A DNA stretch of 64,000 nt from Ornithinimicrobium sp. CNJ-824 (GTDB lineage: Bacteria > Actinomycetota > Actinomycetes > Actinomycetales > Dermatophilaceae), in NCBI RefSeq assembly GCF_001942405.1, contig NZ_MKKA01000044.1:124001-188000 (forward strand), read 5' to 3'. The notes below the pieces were generated by a model. That model had not been told where the DNA came from. It made no database searches and was given only the letters and a program-made list of their open reading frames with translations. Both the position numbers and the translations under genes were made by a program. Positions 9,961 through 21,332 of this stretch are shown here, one piece after another (positions within the stretch are counted from its first letter, which is position 1; every line of letters starts with the position of its first letter).

Positions 9961-10036
9961 TTGCGCTCAAGGTGTTGTCCACAGCTGGCCCGCGCCTACA
10001 GAGTGGTCTGTGGGTGCACGCCGTTACGGTCGCGCC

Positions 10037-10669
10037 ATGAGCAGTGGAGGAGCGTGGCAGGACCGCCCCGTCGTGCGCTGGGGCGTCCTCGCCCTCGAAT
10101 CACTCTCCTGCACTGTCGGTGTCGTCGTCGCCTTCACCGGCCGCCCGGTGAGCGGCACGCTGATCGTCCTGGGTGCCGTCCTCCTCACTGCTCTCCACGT
10201 CGGGTATCGACAGGTGACGAGCGACGAGCGAGAAGACATCGAGGGAGCCACGCTGATCCACCTGACCCGAGACAGGCCTGTCATGGACCCGCGAGACGAG
10301 ATCTTCCTCGATCCTCAGCGCTGCAAGTTCTGGTCGCGGGCGCTGTGTGCCTCCTGGCCCTTCCTCCGCCGTGCCGTCTACGCCTTCCGGACCAGGCCGA
10401 CCAAGGGTGACGAGCGGTTCAACGTCGGGGACGACGTGCGGTGGGCCGTCCACTTCACGCCACCCCCGGGGGCCAGGATGCTGGTCCGCGGTCAAGCAGT
10501 GGCCCTGCTGGACGGTTACCGAGGACCCGCGGTCGTCGAGCAGCTCGAGCCGCCCACCGCTGGACACCGCCGGCGACCCGCGCTGCGGGACCACCATGCC
10601 GCCGCTCGTTCCGCGGTCAGTGCCCGCGGAACGCCTCCTCCAGCCACCAGGACGCCTCGTCGCGGATGA
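10037..10669 (+). CDS. hypothetical membrane protein
   Basis: A ~210-residue protein of no family I recognise. After MSSGGAWQDRPVVRWG come two hydrophobic segments (about residues 15-34 and 40-58), then a soluble part with FLDPQRCKFWSRALCASW and KGDERFNVGDDVRWAVHFTP. The last ~40 residues are low-complexity, Arg/Pro-rich and overlap the convergent TPP-enzyme gene by 53 bases, so the true 3' end may differ (possible frameshift near 10560). TACGGT lies 6 nt before the ATG, supporting this start and a leaderless message. Confidence 0.55.
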   Translation: MSSGGAWQDRPVVRWGVLALESLSCTVGVVVAFTGRPVSGTLIVLGAVLLTALHVGYRQVTSDEREDIEGATLIHLTRDRPVMDPRDEIFLDPQRCKFWSRALCASWPFLRRAVYAFRTRPTKGDERFNVGDDVRWAVHFTPPPGARMLVRGQAVALLDGYRGPAVVEQLEPPTAGHRRRPALRDHHAAARSAVSARGTPPPATRTPRRG

Positions 10670-12257
10670 CCTTGGCGTGCACGAGCATCGGGCCGGTCGG
10701 TCCACCGGCTACCCACTCGCGCACCGGCGCGAGGTCCTCCACCGACGTGACGGTGACCGCCTCCATCCCGTAGCCCCGTCCGATCGCCGCGATGTCGGTC
10801 GGGGGGAACTGCACGGTGCCCAGGTCGTGTCCTCCCGGTCCGAAGTGGTGCACCTCCGCGCCGTACGCCTCGTCGTCGTAGACCACGACGAGCATCGGCA
10901 GGCCCAGGCGCACCACGGTCTCCAGCTCGGCCGCGGCCATCAGCGCACCGCCGTCGCCGAGCGCCGCGACCGGCAGCCGGTCCGGCCGGGCGAGCGCGGC
11001 CCCGATCGCGGTGGCCAGGCCGAGCCCCACCGACTGGAAGGCCTGCGTGAAGCAGAAGCCCTCCTCGTCCGGGACCGACAGGAACATGCTGGGGTAGCCC
11101 ATGAAGTTGCCCGAGTCGACCGCCACGACGCGCTCTGCGGGCAGCAGGTCGTCGAGGGCGATCGTCAGGGTGCGTGGGTCGATCCGCCCGTCGCCGCCCC
11201 GGTCGTCGAACGGCACGTCGCGCCAGCGCAGCTGCGCCGCAAGGCGCTCGCCCACCTCGGGGGTCCGGTATGCCGTGCGCGTCGCCTCGAGCGCCTCGTC
11301 CACGGCCACGGCCGTACGGGCCACGTCCCCGACCACGCCGAAGGTGAGGTCGCGGTGCGCACCGATCGCGTCCGGGGTGTCGTCGACCTGCACCACGGTC
11401 GCGCCGTCGGCGACGAGGCGGCCGTGCCGCATCGTCCACATGTTGAGGGCGCACCCCCACCCGACGATGAGGTCGGCGCCGCCCACCAGCTCCGCCGTCA
11501 GCGGCGAGGAGAAGCCCCCGGAGATATCGAGATGCCACGGGTCGACGGAGAAGAGGCCCTTGGCGACGGCCGAGGTCGCCAGAAGTGCGCCGGACCTCTC
11601 GCCCAACGTCCGCAGGGCGTCCCGCGCCTGCGCCGACCGGCTGCCGCGCCCGGCGACGAAGACCGGCCGTTGCGCCGCGGCCAGCGCGGTGGCCAACCGC
11701 TGCACGTCCTCCGCCGACGGCTCGACCGGAGGTGGCGCGGGCGGCAGACCGACGCCGTCGAGCGCGCCGTCCCGCACCTCCTGCTCCTGCACCGGCAGCG
11801 GGAGGTTGAGCACGACCGTGCGGCGGCCGTACACCGCCTCGGCCACCGCGGCCACGGTCTGCGCGACCGCCTCCTCGGCCGAGGTCACGCGGTGCGGCAC
11901 CGCGCCCACCGCCCGCGCCATCGCCTCCTGGTCGACGAAGAAGTTGGACCGCCGTTCCATCACCTCGGCCGCGACCACCACCAGCGGCGTGCGCGACTTG
12001 GCCGCCTCGGCGACACCGGTCATCGCGTTGGTGAACCCGCACCCCTGGTGCACGCTCACCGCGGCAGGGCGACCCGAGACACGGGCATACGAATCGGCCG
12101 CGGTGGCGCCCCCGCCCTCGTGGCGCGTCGCGACATACCGGGCGCCCGCGGCGACCATCGCGTTGGTCACGTGGAAGTTGCCCGAGCCCACCACGCCGAA
12201 GACGTGGTCGATGCCGCAGGCGACCAGGGCCCGCCCGACCGCCTCTGGCACGAGCAT
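10617..12257 (-). CDS. thiamine-diphosphate-dependent enzyme (acetolactate synthase/benzoylformate decarboxylase-like)
   Basis: A 546-residue protein of the three-domain ThDP family. It begins MLVPEAVGRALVACGIDHVFG. The catalytic Glu region of the Pyr domain appears as ATRHEGGGATAADSYARVSG. The central domain has the GRGSR-type loop, and the C-terminal ThDP motif reads ALGDGGALMAAAELETVV and ends with VYDDEAYGAE. No full acetolactate-synthase regulatory features are seen, so the substrate is uncertain. It follows, by 14 bases, a cyclase-family hydrolase on the same strand; together they suggest a small 2-oxo-acid or cyclic amide/lactone pathway. Convergent with the membrane protein at 10037. 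Confidence 0.85.
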   Translation of the reverse strand: MLVPEAVGRALVACGIDHVFGVVGSGNFHVTNAMVAAGARYVATRHEGGGATAADSYARVSGRPAAVSVHQGCGFTNAMTGVAEAAKSRTPLVVVAAEVMERRSNFFVDQEAMARAVGAVPHRVTSAEEAVAQTVAAVAEAVYGRRTVVLNLPLPVQEQEVRDGALDGVGLPPAPPPVEPSAEDVQRLATALAAAQRPVFVAGRGSRSAQARDALRTLGERSGALLATSAVAKGLFSVDPWHLDISGGFSSPLTAELVGGADLIVGWGCALNMWTMRHGRLVADGATVVQVDDTPDAIGAHRDLTFGVVGDVARTAVAVDEALEATRTAYRTPEVGERLAAQLRWRDVPFDDRGGDGRIDPRTLTIALDDLLPAERVVAVDSGNFMGYPSMFLSVPDEEGFCFTQAFQSVGLGLATAIGAALARPDRLPVAALGDGGALMAAAELETVVRLGLPMLVVVYDDEAYGAEVHHFGPGGHDLGTVQFPPTDIAAIGRGYGMEAVTVTSVEDLAPVREWVAGGPTGPMLVHAKVIRDEASWWLEEAFRGH

Positions 12258-12271
12258 GGAACGAGCCCGAC

Positions 12272-13042
12272 CTAGCGCTCGACGAGGGCGAGCACGCGCA
12301 CGGGGGAGCCCGACCCGCCCACGATCTTCAGCGGCGGGGCCATCACCATCGCCCCGGTCGCCGGCAGCCGGTCGAGGTTCTGCAGCTGGGCCAGGCCGTA
12401 CTTGCCCGCGCCCAGCAGCAGCGCGTGGCACGGGAACGCCGGGTCGAAGGAGTGGGCGGCGCCCGCGTCGGTCCCGACGGTCTCCACCCCGATGCCGATG
12501 AGGTCGGTCTCCTCGGCGACCCAGCGGGCGCAGTCGACCGACATGCCGGGGCTGGTCGGGCCGGTCTCGGTGTTGTTGATCATGTCCTGCTGCGTGGTGC
12601 GGCTGGACCAGCCGGTGCGGCAGAGCAGCCAGCCCCCGGCCGGCAGGGGGCCGTGCTCCTCGACCCACGCCTCGACGTGCTCGCGCTCGAGCAGGAAGTC
12701 GGGGTCGGCCTCGACGCGGTCGACGACGTCGATGACGGCGGCCGGCCGGAGGAAGACGCCGACCGGCACGCCGGAGACGTCGTCGAGGTCCTTGCCGGTC
12801 ACCCAGTGGTTGGGCGCGTCGAAGTGCGTGCCGGTGTGCTCGCCGGTGCGGAAGTTGTTCCAGTACCACGCCGGGCCGCGGTCGTCGTAGCGGCTGATCT
12901 CCTCGAGCTGGAACTGCGCGGTCTGCCCGAACTGCGGCGGCAGCTCCAGGAGCGGGGTCTGCGAGGACAGGGGCGCGGTGAGGTCGACGACCTCGACGCT
13001 GCCCTCCCTGAGGGCGTCGGCGAGCTGGGCAAGGACGGACAT
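12272..13042 (-). CDS. cyclase-family metal hydrolase (kynurenine formamidase/isatin hydrolase-like, PF04199)
   Basis: A 256-residue cyclase-family protein. The metal-binding signature HTGTHFDAPNHW is at about residues 67-78, and typical flanking motifs WYWNNFRTGEHTGTH and GGWLLCRTGW are present. Members hydrolyse amides or cyclic imides (kynurenine formamidase, isatin hydrolase). ATG at 13042 is preferred over the GTG two codons upstream because GGAGG (13048-13052) is then 5 nt away. First gene of a two-gene unit with the TPP enzyme. The substrate cannot be told; Trp degradation is not supported by neighbours. Confidence 0.82.
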   Translation of the reverse strand: MSVLAQLADALREGSVEVVDLTAPLSSQTPLLELPPQFGQTAQFQLEEISRYDDRGPAWYWNNFRTGEHTGTHFDAPNHWVTGKDLDDVSGVPVGVFLRPAAVIDVVDRVEADPDFLLEREHVEAWVEEHGPLPAGGWLLCRTGWSSRTTQQDMINNTETGPTSPGMSVDCARWVAEETDLIGIGVETVGTDAGAAHSFDPAFPCHALLLGAGKYGLAQLQNLDRLPATGAMVMAPPLKIVGGSGSPVRVLALVER

Positions 13043-13174
13043 GGGCACCTCCGGCGCGGGACGGGTCGTGGGAGTACGGACACCCTACGGTGAGCGGGAC
13101 GGACGCGGCAGTCGTGCGGATGTGGGTCCGGCGCATCCTTCCTGGCCAGGCGCGAACGGCATACAGTCGGGACC

Positions 13175-13522
13175 ATGAGCGACCTCCAGTGCGCGGCCCG
13201 CGTCATCCTCCTCACCCCGCTCGGGCTCAACGACGTGAAGTGGCTGGCCTCCGAGCTCTACCGGGAGCGCGTGCAGGCGGTGTACGCCGCCGACGACGTG
13301 CCCGACACCGGCCCGGTCGAGACCCTGGCCGAGGACCTCGGCGTCCCCTGCCACAGCGGTCACGGAGAGCTGGGGGACGGCTCAGCAGGTCTGGAGGAGA
13401 TCGTCGACCGGCATCGCGGCGAGACGGTCGTCGTCGTGCGCGGCGGCTCTGCCACCGAGCCGGTGCTCATGCGCGTCGACGCCGACGGCACGAGCATCGG
13501 CCGCCTCGACGACGAGGTCTGA
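13175..13522 (+). CDS. hypothetical protein, histidine-phosphatase-like fragment fold
   Basis: 115 residues. It contains LTPLGLNDVKWLASEL, VQAVYAADDVPDTGPVETLA and GETVVVVRGGSATEPVLMRV, which resemble the layout of phosphoglycerate-mutase-like phosphatases (TPLG.....A..L...., V.A.YASD). The catalytic RHG motif is absent, so it is likely not an active phosphatase. TACAGT is 7 nt before the ATG. Divergent from the cyclase gene and followed closely by a small membrane protein. Confidence 0.55.
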   Translation: MSDLQCAARVILLTPLGLNDVKWLASELYRERVQAVYAADDVPDTGPVETLAEDLGVPCHSGHGELGDGSAGLEEIVDRHRGETVVVVRGGSATEPVLMRVDADGTSIGRLDDEV

Positions 13523-13527
13523 GACCG

Positions 13528-13665
13528 GTGGAGAACCTCTGGATCTTCTTCCTCGCCTTTGGCTTCGGACTGCCCCTGTTCCTGCTGCTGCGGTACATGG
13601 CAGCGAAGCGCGCCCTGACTCAGGCGCAGCGCATGCGGGAGCAGCGGGACCGGCGGAGGTCCTGA
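13528..13665 (+). CDS. small single-pass membrane protein
   Basis: 45 residues from a GTG: VENLWIFFLAFGFGLPLFLL is a single hydrophobic helix, then RYMAAKRALTQAQRMREQRD, a basic, charged cytoplasmic tail. It starts six bases after the previous stop and ends before the convergent BTAD gene. It has the shape of a small membrane protein; no family recognised. Confidence 0.5.
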   Translation: MENLWIFFLAFGFGLPLFLLLRYMAAKRALTQAQRMREQRDRRRS

Positions 13666-13689
13666 CACTCCTCGGCACCCCCCCGGGCC

Positions 13690-16619
13690 CTACGGCAGCA
13701 GCCGCATCGCCCGCCGGACCACCTGGGTCCGCGGCGTCGTCGCGGCCACCGCCTGGACCTGCTGCAGGACAGCAGGTCCGACCTCTTCGGCCAGCCGCTG
13801 CCGCAGCTCGGCGTGCCGTGCGACGTCCTCACCCATGAGCGGAGGCGCCGACGGGTCGCGCTCGGCCGCCCCGAGCAGGAACGCGGCGTCGGCGGACGAC
13901 CCCTCGTCGGCGAGGAGCTCGGCGAGCACGCGGAGCATCGTCCAGATCTGCGCCCACGACCCGGTCCGGTGCAGGTCGCGCAGCAGCGCCCCTCCCAGCG
14001 ACCGCGCCTCCTGCGTCTGACCGTCCCGCACCAGCCGGGCGAGCAGCGCGAGCCGGGCCACCTTGCTCACCTGCCCGGCACCGATCCGTCCCGCCTCGGC
14101 GGCGGCCTCGCGCAGCCGGGCGGTCGCCGCCACCGGGTCGGAGCGGGCCAGCACCTCGCCCTCGGCGTAGAGCGTGAACGCCCGCTCGGCGTCCGACCCC
14201 GCCCCGGCCGCCGCCGTCGCGACCGCGACGTGCTCCCGCGCCGCCTGGACGTCGTCGGCGTAGAGCGCCATCAGCGCCCGGGAGACGTGGCTCTCCCCGG
14301 TCAGCTCGGCGGTGCGGCCCATCCGCTCGAACCAGTCCGTCGACGCCGTCGCGTCCCCGCGGTACATCGCCTCCACCCCCAGCACCAGGCACGCCAGCGC
14401 TCGTCCGCGCCCCCGGCCAGTGCTATCCCCGCCAGGGCCAGGCGCCGTGCCCGGTCGAGCTCACCGTGCTCGACGGCCACCATCGCCCCCGCCCCGACGC
14501 CGCCGGCGGCAGCCAGCTCGTCGTCGGAGAGGTCACCGGGCGACAGGCGGCCTGCGCCCAGCTCGGCGACCGCGAGCATCGCCTCGCCCAGCGCAGGCCC
14601 GGGCACCCAGTGCAGGCACCGGCCGACGGCGGCCACGAGACGCAGCGCGACGACGAGGTCGTCCCTGGCGACGTCGGGTGCCTGGGGGCGCGCGGTCCGG
14701 CGCAGCGCCGCCGTGGCGTCCGGGACGAGCGCCTCGACCCGGTCGCGCAGCAGCACCCCGTCCTCGGTCGCCCAGGCGTCCGCGACCTGCTCGCACTCCC
14801 GGGCCACCCACGCCGCGTGCGCCCGGTGCGCCGCCGTCTCGTGGTCCGGGCCGGCCTCGCGCAGGCGCGCCGCGGCATACTCGCGCACCACCCCCAGCAG
14901 CCGGAGCCGGGCACCCCGGCCCTCCACCCGGCACGCCACGAGCGAGGTCTCGACCAGCTCCGCCAGGGCTGCGCCGGGGTCGGACCGCGGATCGAGGTAT
15001 GCCGTGACCGCCCGCACCGCGTCGGGCGTGAACTCGCTGGCGAAGACCGACAGCCACGCGAGCAGCCGGCGCTGCTCATCCTTGAGCAGGCGGTAGGACC
15101 AGTCGACCGTCCGGTCCAGGCCCAGCCCCTCGGCCGTCCCGCCGGGGGTCGACGTCTCGTCGGCGGGCAGCAGCGCGAGCACCTCGTCGAGCCCGGCGGT
15201 CGCGGTGCGTGACGCCGCCAGCTCCAGCGCCAGCGGCAGCCCGTCGAGCCGTCGGCACAGCTCGGCCACCGCCGCCGCGTTGGTCGGGTCGACGCCGAAC
15301 GCGGGCCGCAGCCGTCGGACCCGGTCGGTGAACAGCCGGACGGCGGCCGAGGTGCCGACCGCGGACCTCGCACCGGGGGAGTGCGTGGCGAGCGGGGCCA
15401 GGGGCACGACGGTCTCGGCGGGCAGGCCGAGCCGGCGGCGGCTGGTGACCAGCACGCGGGTGCCCCGGCAACGGCGGGCGACCCGGCCGACGAGGTCGGC
15501 CACCTCGGCCAGCAGGTGCTCGGCGTCGTCGACCACGAGGAGGTGGGGCGTGGTGGCCAGGACGTCCACCACGTCCTCGGCGGGATCGTCGGTCCGGCGC
15601 CCGAGCCGTAGCGCACCGGCGACCGCGGTCGCCACCCCGCCGGGGTCGGTGCCGGCGAGCTCGACCACGGCGACAGGCAGGTGGGAGCGCTCGGGCAGCA
15701 CGCGCACCGCCTCGGCGGCCAGCCGGGTCTTGCCCACTCCGCCGGGGCCGGTCACGGTCGTCACCGGTCCCTCGAGCACCGCCCCGACGAGCCGGGCGAG
15801 GTCGTCCTCCCGCCCGACGAGGGGAGCGGCGACCTCCAGCCACGTGACCGGTGGTCGGTCCGACGGCGTGCGCTCCGCAGGGCTCTCCTGCTCCAGCTCG
15901 TGCCCGAGGACCCGTGCCTGCAGGTCGACCAGCTCGGGGGAAGGGTCCAGCCCGAGCTCGTCGGCCATCCGGCGCCGGTGCCGCTCGAGCAGGTCCAGCG
16001 CCTCGGCCTGGCGGCCCAGCCGGTAGAGCGCCCGCACGAGCAGGGCGACGGCGTGCTCGCGGTAGGGCTCCTCGGCCAGCAGCTCCTGCAGCAGCGGCAC
16101 CGCCGGGGCCGGATCCCCGAGGTCGAGCAGCGCGGCGGCGTGCAGCTCGGCGGACTCGTGCCGCATACCCTCCAGGCGCGCCGCGGCGGCCAGCACGGGT
16201 GCGCTCGACCCGAGCTCCCCGAACGGCGGTCCCCGCCACAACCGACGGGCCCGCTCCAGCAGGGGCAGCGCCGTGCCCGGGTCGGCCGTGCGGGCGCGGG
16301 TGAGCAGGTCCTCCAGGAGCAGGGCGTCGACCTCCGCGGGCGGCACGGGCAGGCGGTAGCCGCCCTCCACCGTCTCCACCGCGTCCGGCCCCAGCAGCGC
16401 CCGCAGCCGTGAGACCACGGTCTGCAGGGCGGCCCGCGAGTCGGCCGGCGGCTCCCCGCCCCAGGCGGCCTCGACGAGGGTGTCCGTCGTGACCGCGGAG
16501 CCGGCGTGCACGAGCAGGCAGGTCAGCACCGCCCGTCGACGCCCGGCGGGGACCTGCACCGGTCGCCCGTCGACGAGCACCTCCAGCGTGCCGAGCACGC
16601 CGAACCGCAGCCGTGCCAC
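13690..16619 (-). CDS. BTAD/NB-ARC (AfsR/SARP-type) transcriptional regulator, one frameshift
   Basis: ~976 residues. An OmpR-like winged helix (LRFGVLGTLEVLVDGRPV ... LVEAAWGGEPPADSRAAL) and BTAD helices are at about 1-250. NB-ARC ATPase follows with Walker A TGPGGVGKT (~283), Walker B LLVVDDAEHLL and GLPLALELAAS, then TPR-like helices. The frame moves at about 14400 (ADER to ALACLVLGVEAMYRGD); the total length is one base short of codons, so a one-base loss. Such regulators switch on nearby genes in response to unknown signals with ATP hydrolysis. The divergent methyltransferase is a natural target. GTG at 16619 has CAGACT 7 nt upstream. Confidence 0.85.
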
Positions 16620-16674
16620 CTGCGTCAGTCTGCCCGACAGCCCGGTGACAGCGTCGTGAAAGCGGTGCCCGCCA

Positions 16675-16701
16675 CGGTGGACCGGTCAGCACGATCCACC
16701 G
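16675..16701. promoter_or_regulatory. inverted repeat between BTAD regulator and methyltransferase
   Basis: CGGTGGA (16675-16681) and TCCACCG (16695-16701) form perfect 7-base arms with a 13-base spacer, just before the methyltransferase ribosome-binding site. A candidate operator in a 93-base divergent promoter region. Function inferred only. Confidence 0.35.
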
Positions 16702-16712
16702 CAGGAGGAACC

Positions 16713-17858
16713 ATGAGCACGCACTCCGCATCCCGCCGCGCCGACCCCGAGGGCATCGCCACGACGCCCTCCGCGGCCGCCGACGGTGCCCCGCCCGACC
16801 TCGACCTGGAGCAGGTGGGCGCCTTCGCCCAGCAGGTCGGCATGATGCTCGCCGGCGGCGCCACCGCGGCCATGATGGTCGTCGGCGACCGGGTCGGCCT
16901 GTATGCCGCTCTCGCCGGCTCGGGCCCGGTCACCCCGGCAGAGCTGGCCGCCACCACCGGGACCGCCGAGCGCTACGTCCGCGAGTGGCTCTCCCAGCAG
17001 GCCGCCGTCGGCATCGTCCGCCACGACCCGGCGACCGGGACCTTCACCCTGCCGGCTGAGCACGCCGCCGTGCTCGCCTCGGACGACTCCCCGGCCGCCA
17101 TGATCGGCGCCGCGCCGCTGGTCACCGGCCTGCACCGGCGCACCGACGAGCTGGCCGAGGCGTTCCGCACCGGCCGGGGCGTGCCCTGGTCGGAGCAGGA
17201 CCCGACGGTCTTCGAGTCGATCGAACGCTTCTTCCGCGTCGGCTACCGCAACAGCCTGCTCTCGGAGTGGGTGCCCGCGCTCGACGGGCTGGCCGACCGG
17301 CTGCACGCCGGCGCCACCGTCGTCGACGTCGGCTGTGGCCGCGGGGCTCCGCTGCTGCTGCTCGCGGAGGCCTTCCCGACCTCGCGCTTCGTCGGGTACG
17401 ACGTGCACGAGGGCTCGGTCGAGGTGGCCCGCCGACGGGCCGAGGAGGCCGGGCTGGCGGACCGGGTGCGCTTCGACGTCGGGGACGCGCACGGGTTCGC
17501 CGACCGGGACGTGGACGTCGTCACCTACTTCGACGCCTTCCACGACCTGGGCGACCCGGTCGGTGCGGCCGCGCACGCGCGGCGGGCGCTGGCCGACGAC
17601 GGCCGGCTGGTGCTGGTCGAACCGCGGGCCGCCGACGACCTGGCGACCACGCTGGCGACGGTGCCGATGGCGCCGATCAGCTTCGCGGCGTCGACGTTCC
17701 TGTGCACTGCCAACTCCCTGTCCCAGCCGGTCGGGCTCGCGCTCGGCTCGCAGGCGGGGGAGGGGCGGTTGGCCGAGGTGCTCCACGAGGCCGGCTTCGG
17801 CTCGGTCCGCCGGGCGGCGGAGAACGACTTCAACATGGTCCTGGAGGCGAAGGTCTGA
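16713..17858 (+). CDS. SAM-dependent methyltransferase with N-terminal winged helix
   Basis: 381 residues. The N-terminal helix-turn-helix dimerisation region (LAATTGTAERYVREWLSQQ) is of the type found in Rv2258c-like and O-methyltransferase families. A class I SAM fold follows: motif I VVDVGCGRGAPLLLLAEAF, motif II YDVHEGSVEVARRRA, then FDVGDAHGF and VTYFDAFHDLGDP. ATG at 16713 has AGGAGGA about 5 nt upstream, so the longer frame upstream is not used. Divergent from, and probably controlled by, the BTAD regulator. The substrate is unknown; the lack of pathway genes nearby argues against a biosynthetic cluster. Confidence 0.87.
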   Translation: MSTHSASRRADPEGIATTPSAAADGAPPDLDLEQVGAFAQQVGMMLAGGATAAMMVVGDRVGLYAALAGSGPVTPAELAATTGTAERYVREWLSQQAAVGIVRHDPATGTFTLPAEHAAVLASDDSPAAMIGAAPLVTGLHRRTDELAEAFRTGRGVPWSEQDPTVFESIERFFRVGYRNSLLSEWVPALDGLADRLHAGATVVDVGCGRGAPLLLLAEAFPTSRFVGYDVHEGSVEVARRRAEEAGLADRVRFDVGDAHGFADRDVDVVTYFDAFHDLGDPVGAAAHARRALADDGRLVLVEPRAADDLATTLATVPMAPISFAASTFLCTANSLSQPVGLALGSQAGEGRLAEVLHEAGFGSVRRAAENDFNMVLEAKV

Positions 17859-17988
17859 CCTGGGCGGCGGGAGGTGCCGCGCACCTGAGCAGAGGGCGCG
17901 GCGCCTCCTGTCGGGGTCGGCGCGGCGGGTCAGGGGCGTACGCTCCGAAGGAGCGAGACGGTCCAGGTCTCCCCATCGAGGGGCATCC

Positions 17989-18054
17989 ATGCCACACCCG
18001 TCTCCGCACGACTTCTGCTTCGTCCTGGGCGCCCCGCGCGGCGGGAGGCACTGA
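17989..18054 (+). CDS. possible 21-residue leader peptide
   Basis: ATG at 17989, 22 codons including TGA, stopping one base before the GTG of the next gene. The peptide starts MPHPSPHDFCFVLGAP, with four His in all. An inverted repeat CGCTCC-GAA-GGAGCG (17941-17955) lies upstream. The ~200-base gap otherwise holds no gene. The tight coupling to the downstream start suggests translational control, but no ribosome-binding site is clear for the peptide itself. Confidence 0.25.
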   Translation: MPHPSPHDFCFVLGAPRGGRH

Positions 18055-18055
18055 G

Positions 18056-19209
18056 GTGGGGCCCCTGCTCTCGGTCGGCGTGACGGCCCACTCCCGCAAG
18101 GAGAACGAGCACCGCCTGCCGATCCACCCCGAGCACCTGGCCACGATCGACGGGGACCTGCGGTCCCGGATCTTCGTCGAGGAGGGGTACGGCGCCCGCT
18201 TCGGCGTGACCGACGAGTCGCTCGCCGACCTGGTGGGCGGCGTCAGGACCCGAGCCGAGCTCATCGCGGAGTGCGACGTCATCCTCCTGCCCAAGGTGCA
18301 GGCCGAGGACCTCGCGGAGATGCGGGACGGCAGATCGTGTGGGGGTGGCCGCACTGCGTCCAGGACGCCGGGCTCACCCAGCAGGCCGTCGACCGGCGCC
18401 AGACCCTCATCGCGTTCGAGGCGATGAACCACTGGTCCCGCAGCGGCAGCTTCATGCTGCACGTCTTCCACCTCAACAACGAGCTGGCCGGCTACTGCTC
18501 GGTGCTGCACTCGCTCGAGCTCATCGGCTCCACCGGGAGCTACGGCCCGAAACGCAGCGCCGTCGTCATCGGCTTCGGCGCGACGGCCCGCGGTGCGGTG
18601 ACCGCGTTGACCGTACTCGGCGTCAACGACGTCCGGGTGCTCACCCAGCGCAAGGTCGCCGCCGTCGCCTCGCCCATCCACTCGGTGGAGATCGTCCACC
18701 TCGACCAGGACGAGGACCCGGCCCTGACGACCGTCGTCACCCGGGACGGCCCCGTCCCGCTGGCGCCCTACCTCGCCGAGAACGACATCGTCGTCAACTG
18801 CGTCCTGCAGGACACCGCAGCGCCGTGGACCTTCCTCACCGAGGAGGACCTGACGATGTTCCGTCCGGGGAGCCTCGTCGTCGACGTGTCCTGCGACGAG
18901 GGCATTATGGGGTTCAGCTGGGCCCGGCCGACGACCTTCGACGACCCCACCTTCGTCGTGGGCGACAACATCACCTACTACGCCGTCGACCATACCCCGA
19001 CCTACCTGTGGAACTCGGCGACCTGGGAGATCAGCGCGGCCCTGCTGCCGCACCTGCGCACGGTCCTCTCGGGCCCGGAGGCGTGGGCGGCCGAGCCCAC
19101 CATCGACCGGGCGATCGAGATCCAGGACGGGGTCATTCGCAACCCGGCCGTGCTGGCGTTCCAGGACCGGGAGGCGACCTATCCGCACGCGCGGGCGGCC
19201 GCCGGCTGA
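18056..19209 (+). CDS. alanine-dehydrogenase-superfamily protein, N5-(carboxyethyl)ornithine synthase-like, one frameshift
   Basis: ~384 residues in the alanine dehydrogenase/PNT superfamily. The N-terminal VGVTAHSRKENEHRLPIHP and GARFGV motifs match, with the substrate loop before. A one-base loss at about 18335 separates EMRDG from QIVWGWPHCVQD. The NAD-binding part follows: SAVVIGFGATARGAVTAL. The catalytic-domain ending reads VVDVSCDEGIMGFSWARP and DHTPTYLWNSATWEIS. Family members reduce pyruvate adducts of amino acids or oxidise alanine. HPEHL and the C-terminus fit carboxyethylornithine synthase better than Ald. GGGAGG is ~7 nt before the GTG. Confidence 0.72.
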
Positions 19210-19293
19210 GCAGCTCCTGGACCAGGCTGCCCGGGGCGTCGGAGTGGTCCCGATGAGCGAGATGGTGGCGCACCCCTGCACGTCGGCGCTTGA

Positions 19294-20754
<1,461 letters not shown>

Positions 20755-20767
20755 GAGGTATGCGGTG

Positions 20768-21267
20768 TCAGCGGGAGGAGGATCCGGCCAGGGCGGCCTC
20801 GATCACGTCGACGACCTGCGGATCGGTCGGCTCGGTCTGCGGGCGGAACCGCGCGACGGGCTCGCCGCGTCCGTCGACGACCCACTTCTCGAAGTTCCAC
20901 GCGACGTCCCCGGCCTCGCCGTCGCGTCCGGCACCTGGGTCAGCTCGGCGAAGACGGGGTGCTGGTCGGCCCCGTTGACGTCGACCTTGTCCATCATCGG
21001 GAAGCTCACGCCGTAGGTGGCCGAGCAGAACTGCGCGATCTTCTCGTTGGTGCCCGGTTCCTGGCCGCCGAACTGGTTGCAGGGGAAGCCGACGACGGTC
21101 AGGCCACGGTCGCCGTACTGCTCCTGCAGCTGCTCGAGCCCGGCGTACTGCGGGGTCAGACCGCAGCGGGAGGCGACGTTGACGATCAGCAGGACACGGC
21201 CGGCGTGCTCGCCCAGCGTGGTCGGTCGGCCGTCGAGGGTGGTCACAGGTATGTCGTGCAGGTTCAC
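20768..21267 (-). CDS. glutathione-peroxidase-family thiol peroxidase, one frameshift
   Basis: ~166 residues. NVASRCGLTPQYAGLEQL holds the peroxidatic Cys (~35). GFPCNQFGGQEPGTNEKI gives the second Cys-containing helix and the catalytic Gln, and WNFEKWVVDGRGEPVARF the catalytic Trp. One base is missing at about 20927, between QVPDA and DGEAGDVAWNFEKW. In actinobacteria these enzymes usually use thioredoxin rather than glutathione to reduce peroxides. GTG at 21267 has TACAGT 6 nt upstream, a leaderless layout. Convergent with the sheath relic. Confidence 0.88.
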
Positions 21268-21332
21268 GCGGCCACTGTAGGCGGCCCCGGGGGCCGGGCC
21301 ACACCCATGCCCCGGGGGCCTAGCGTGGGCCC

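Noticed and set aside
13175..13522. Active histidine phosphatase
   Set aside because: The catalytic RHG motif is missing, so only a loose structural likeness is claimed.
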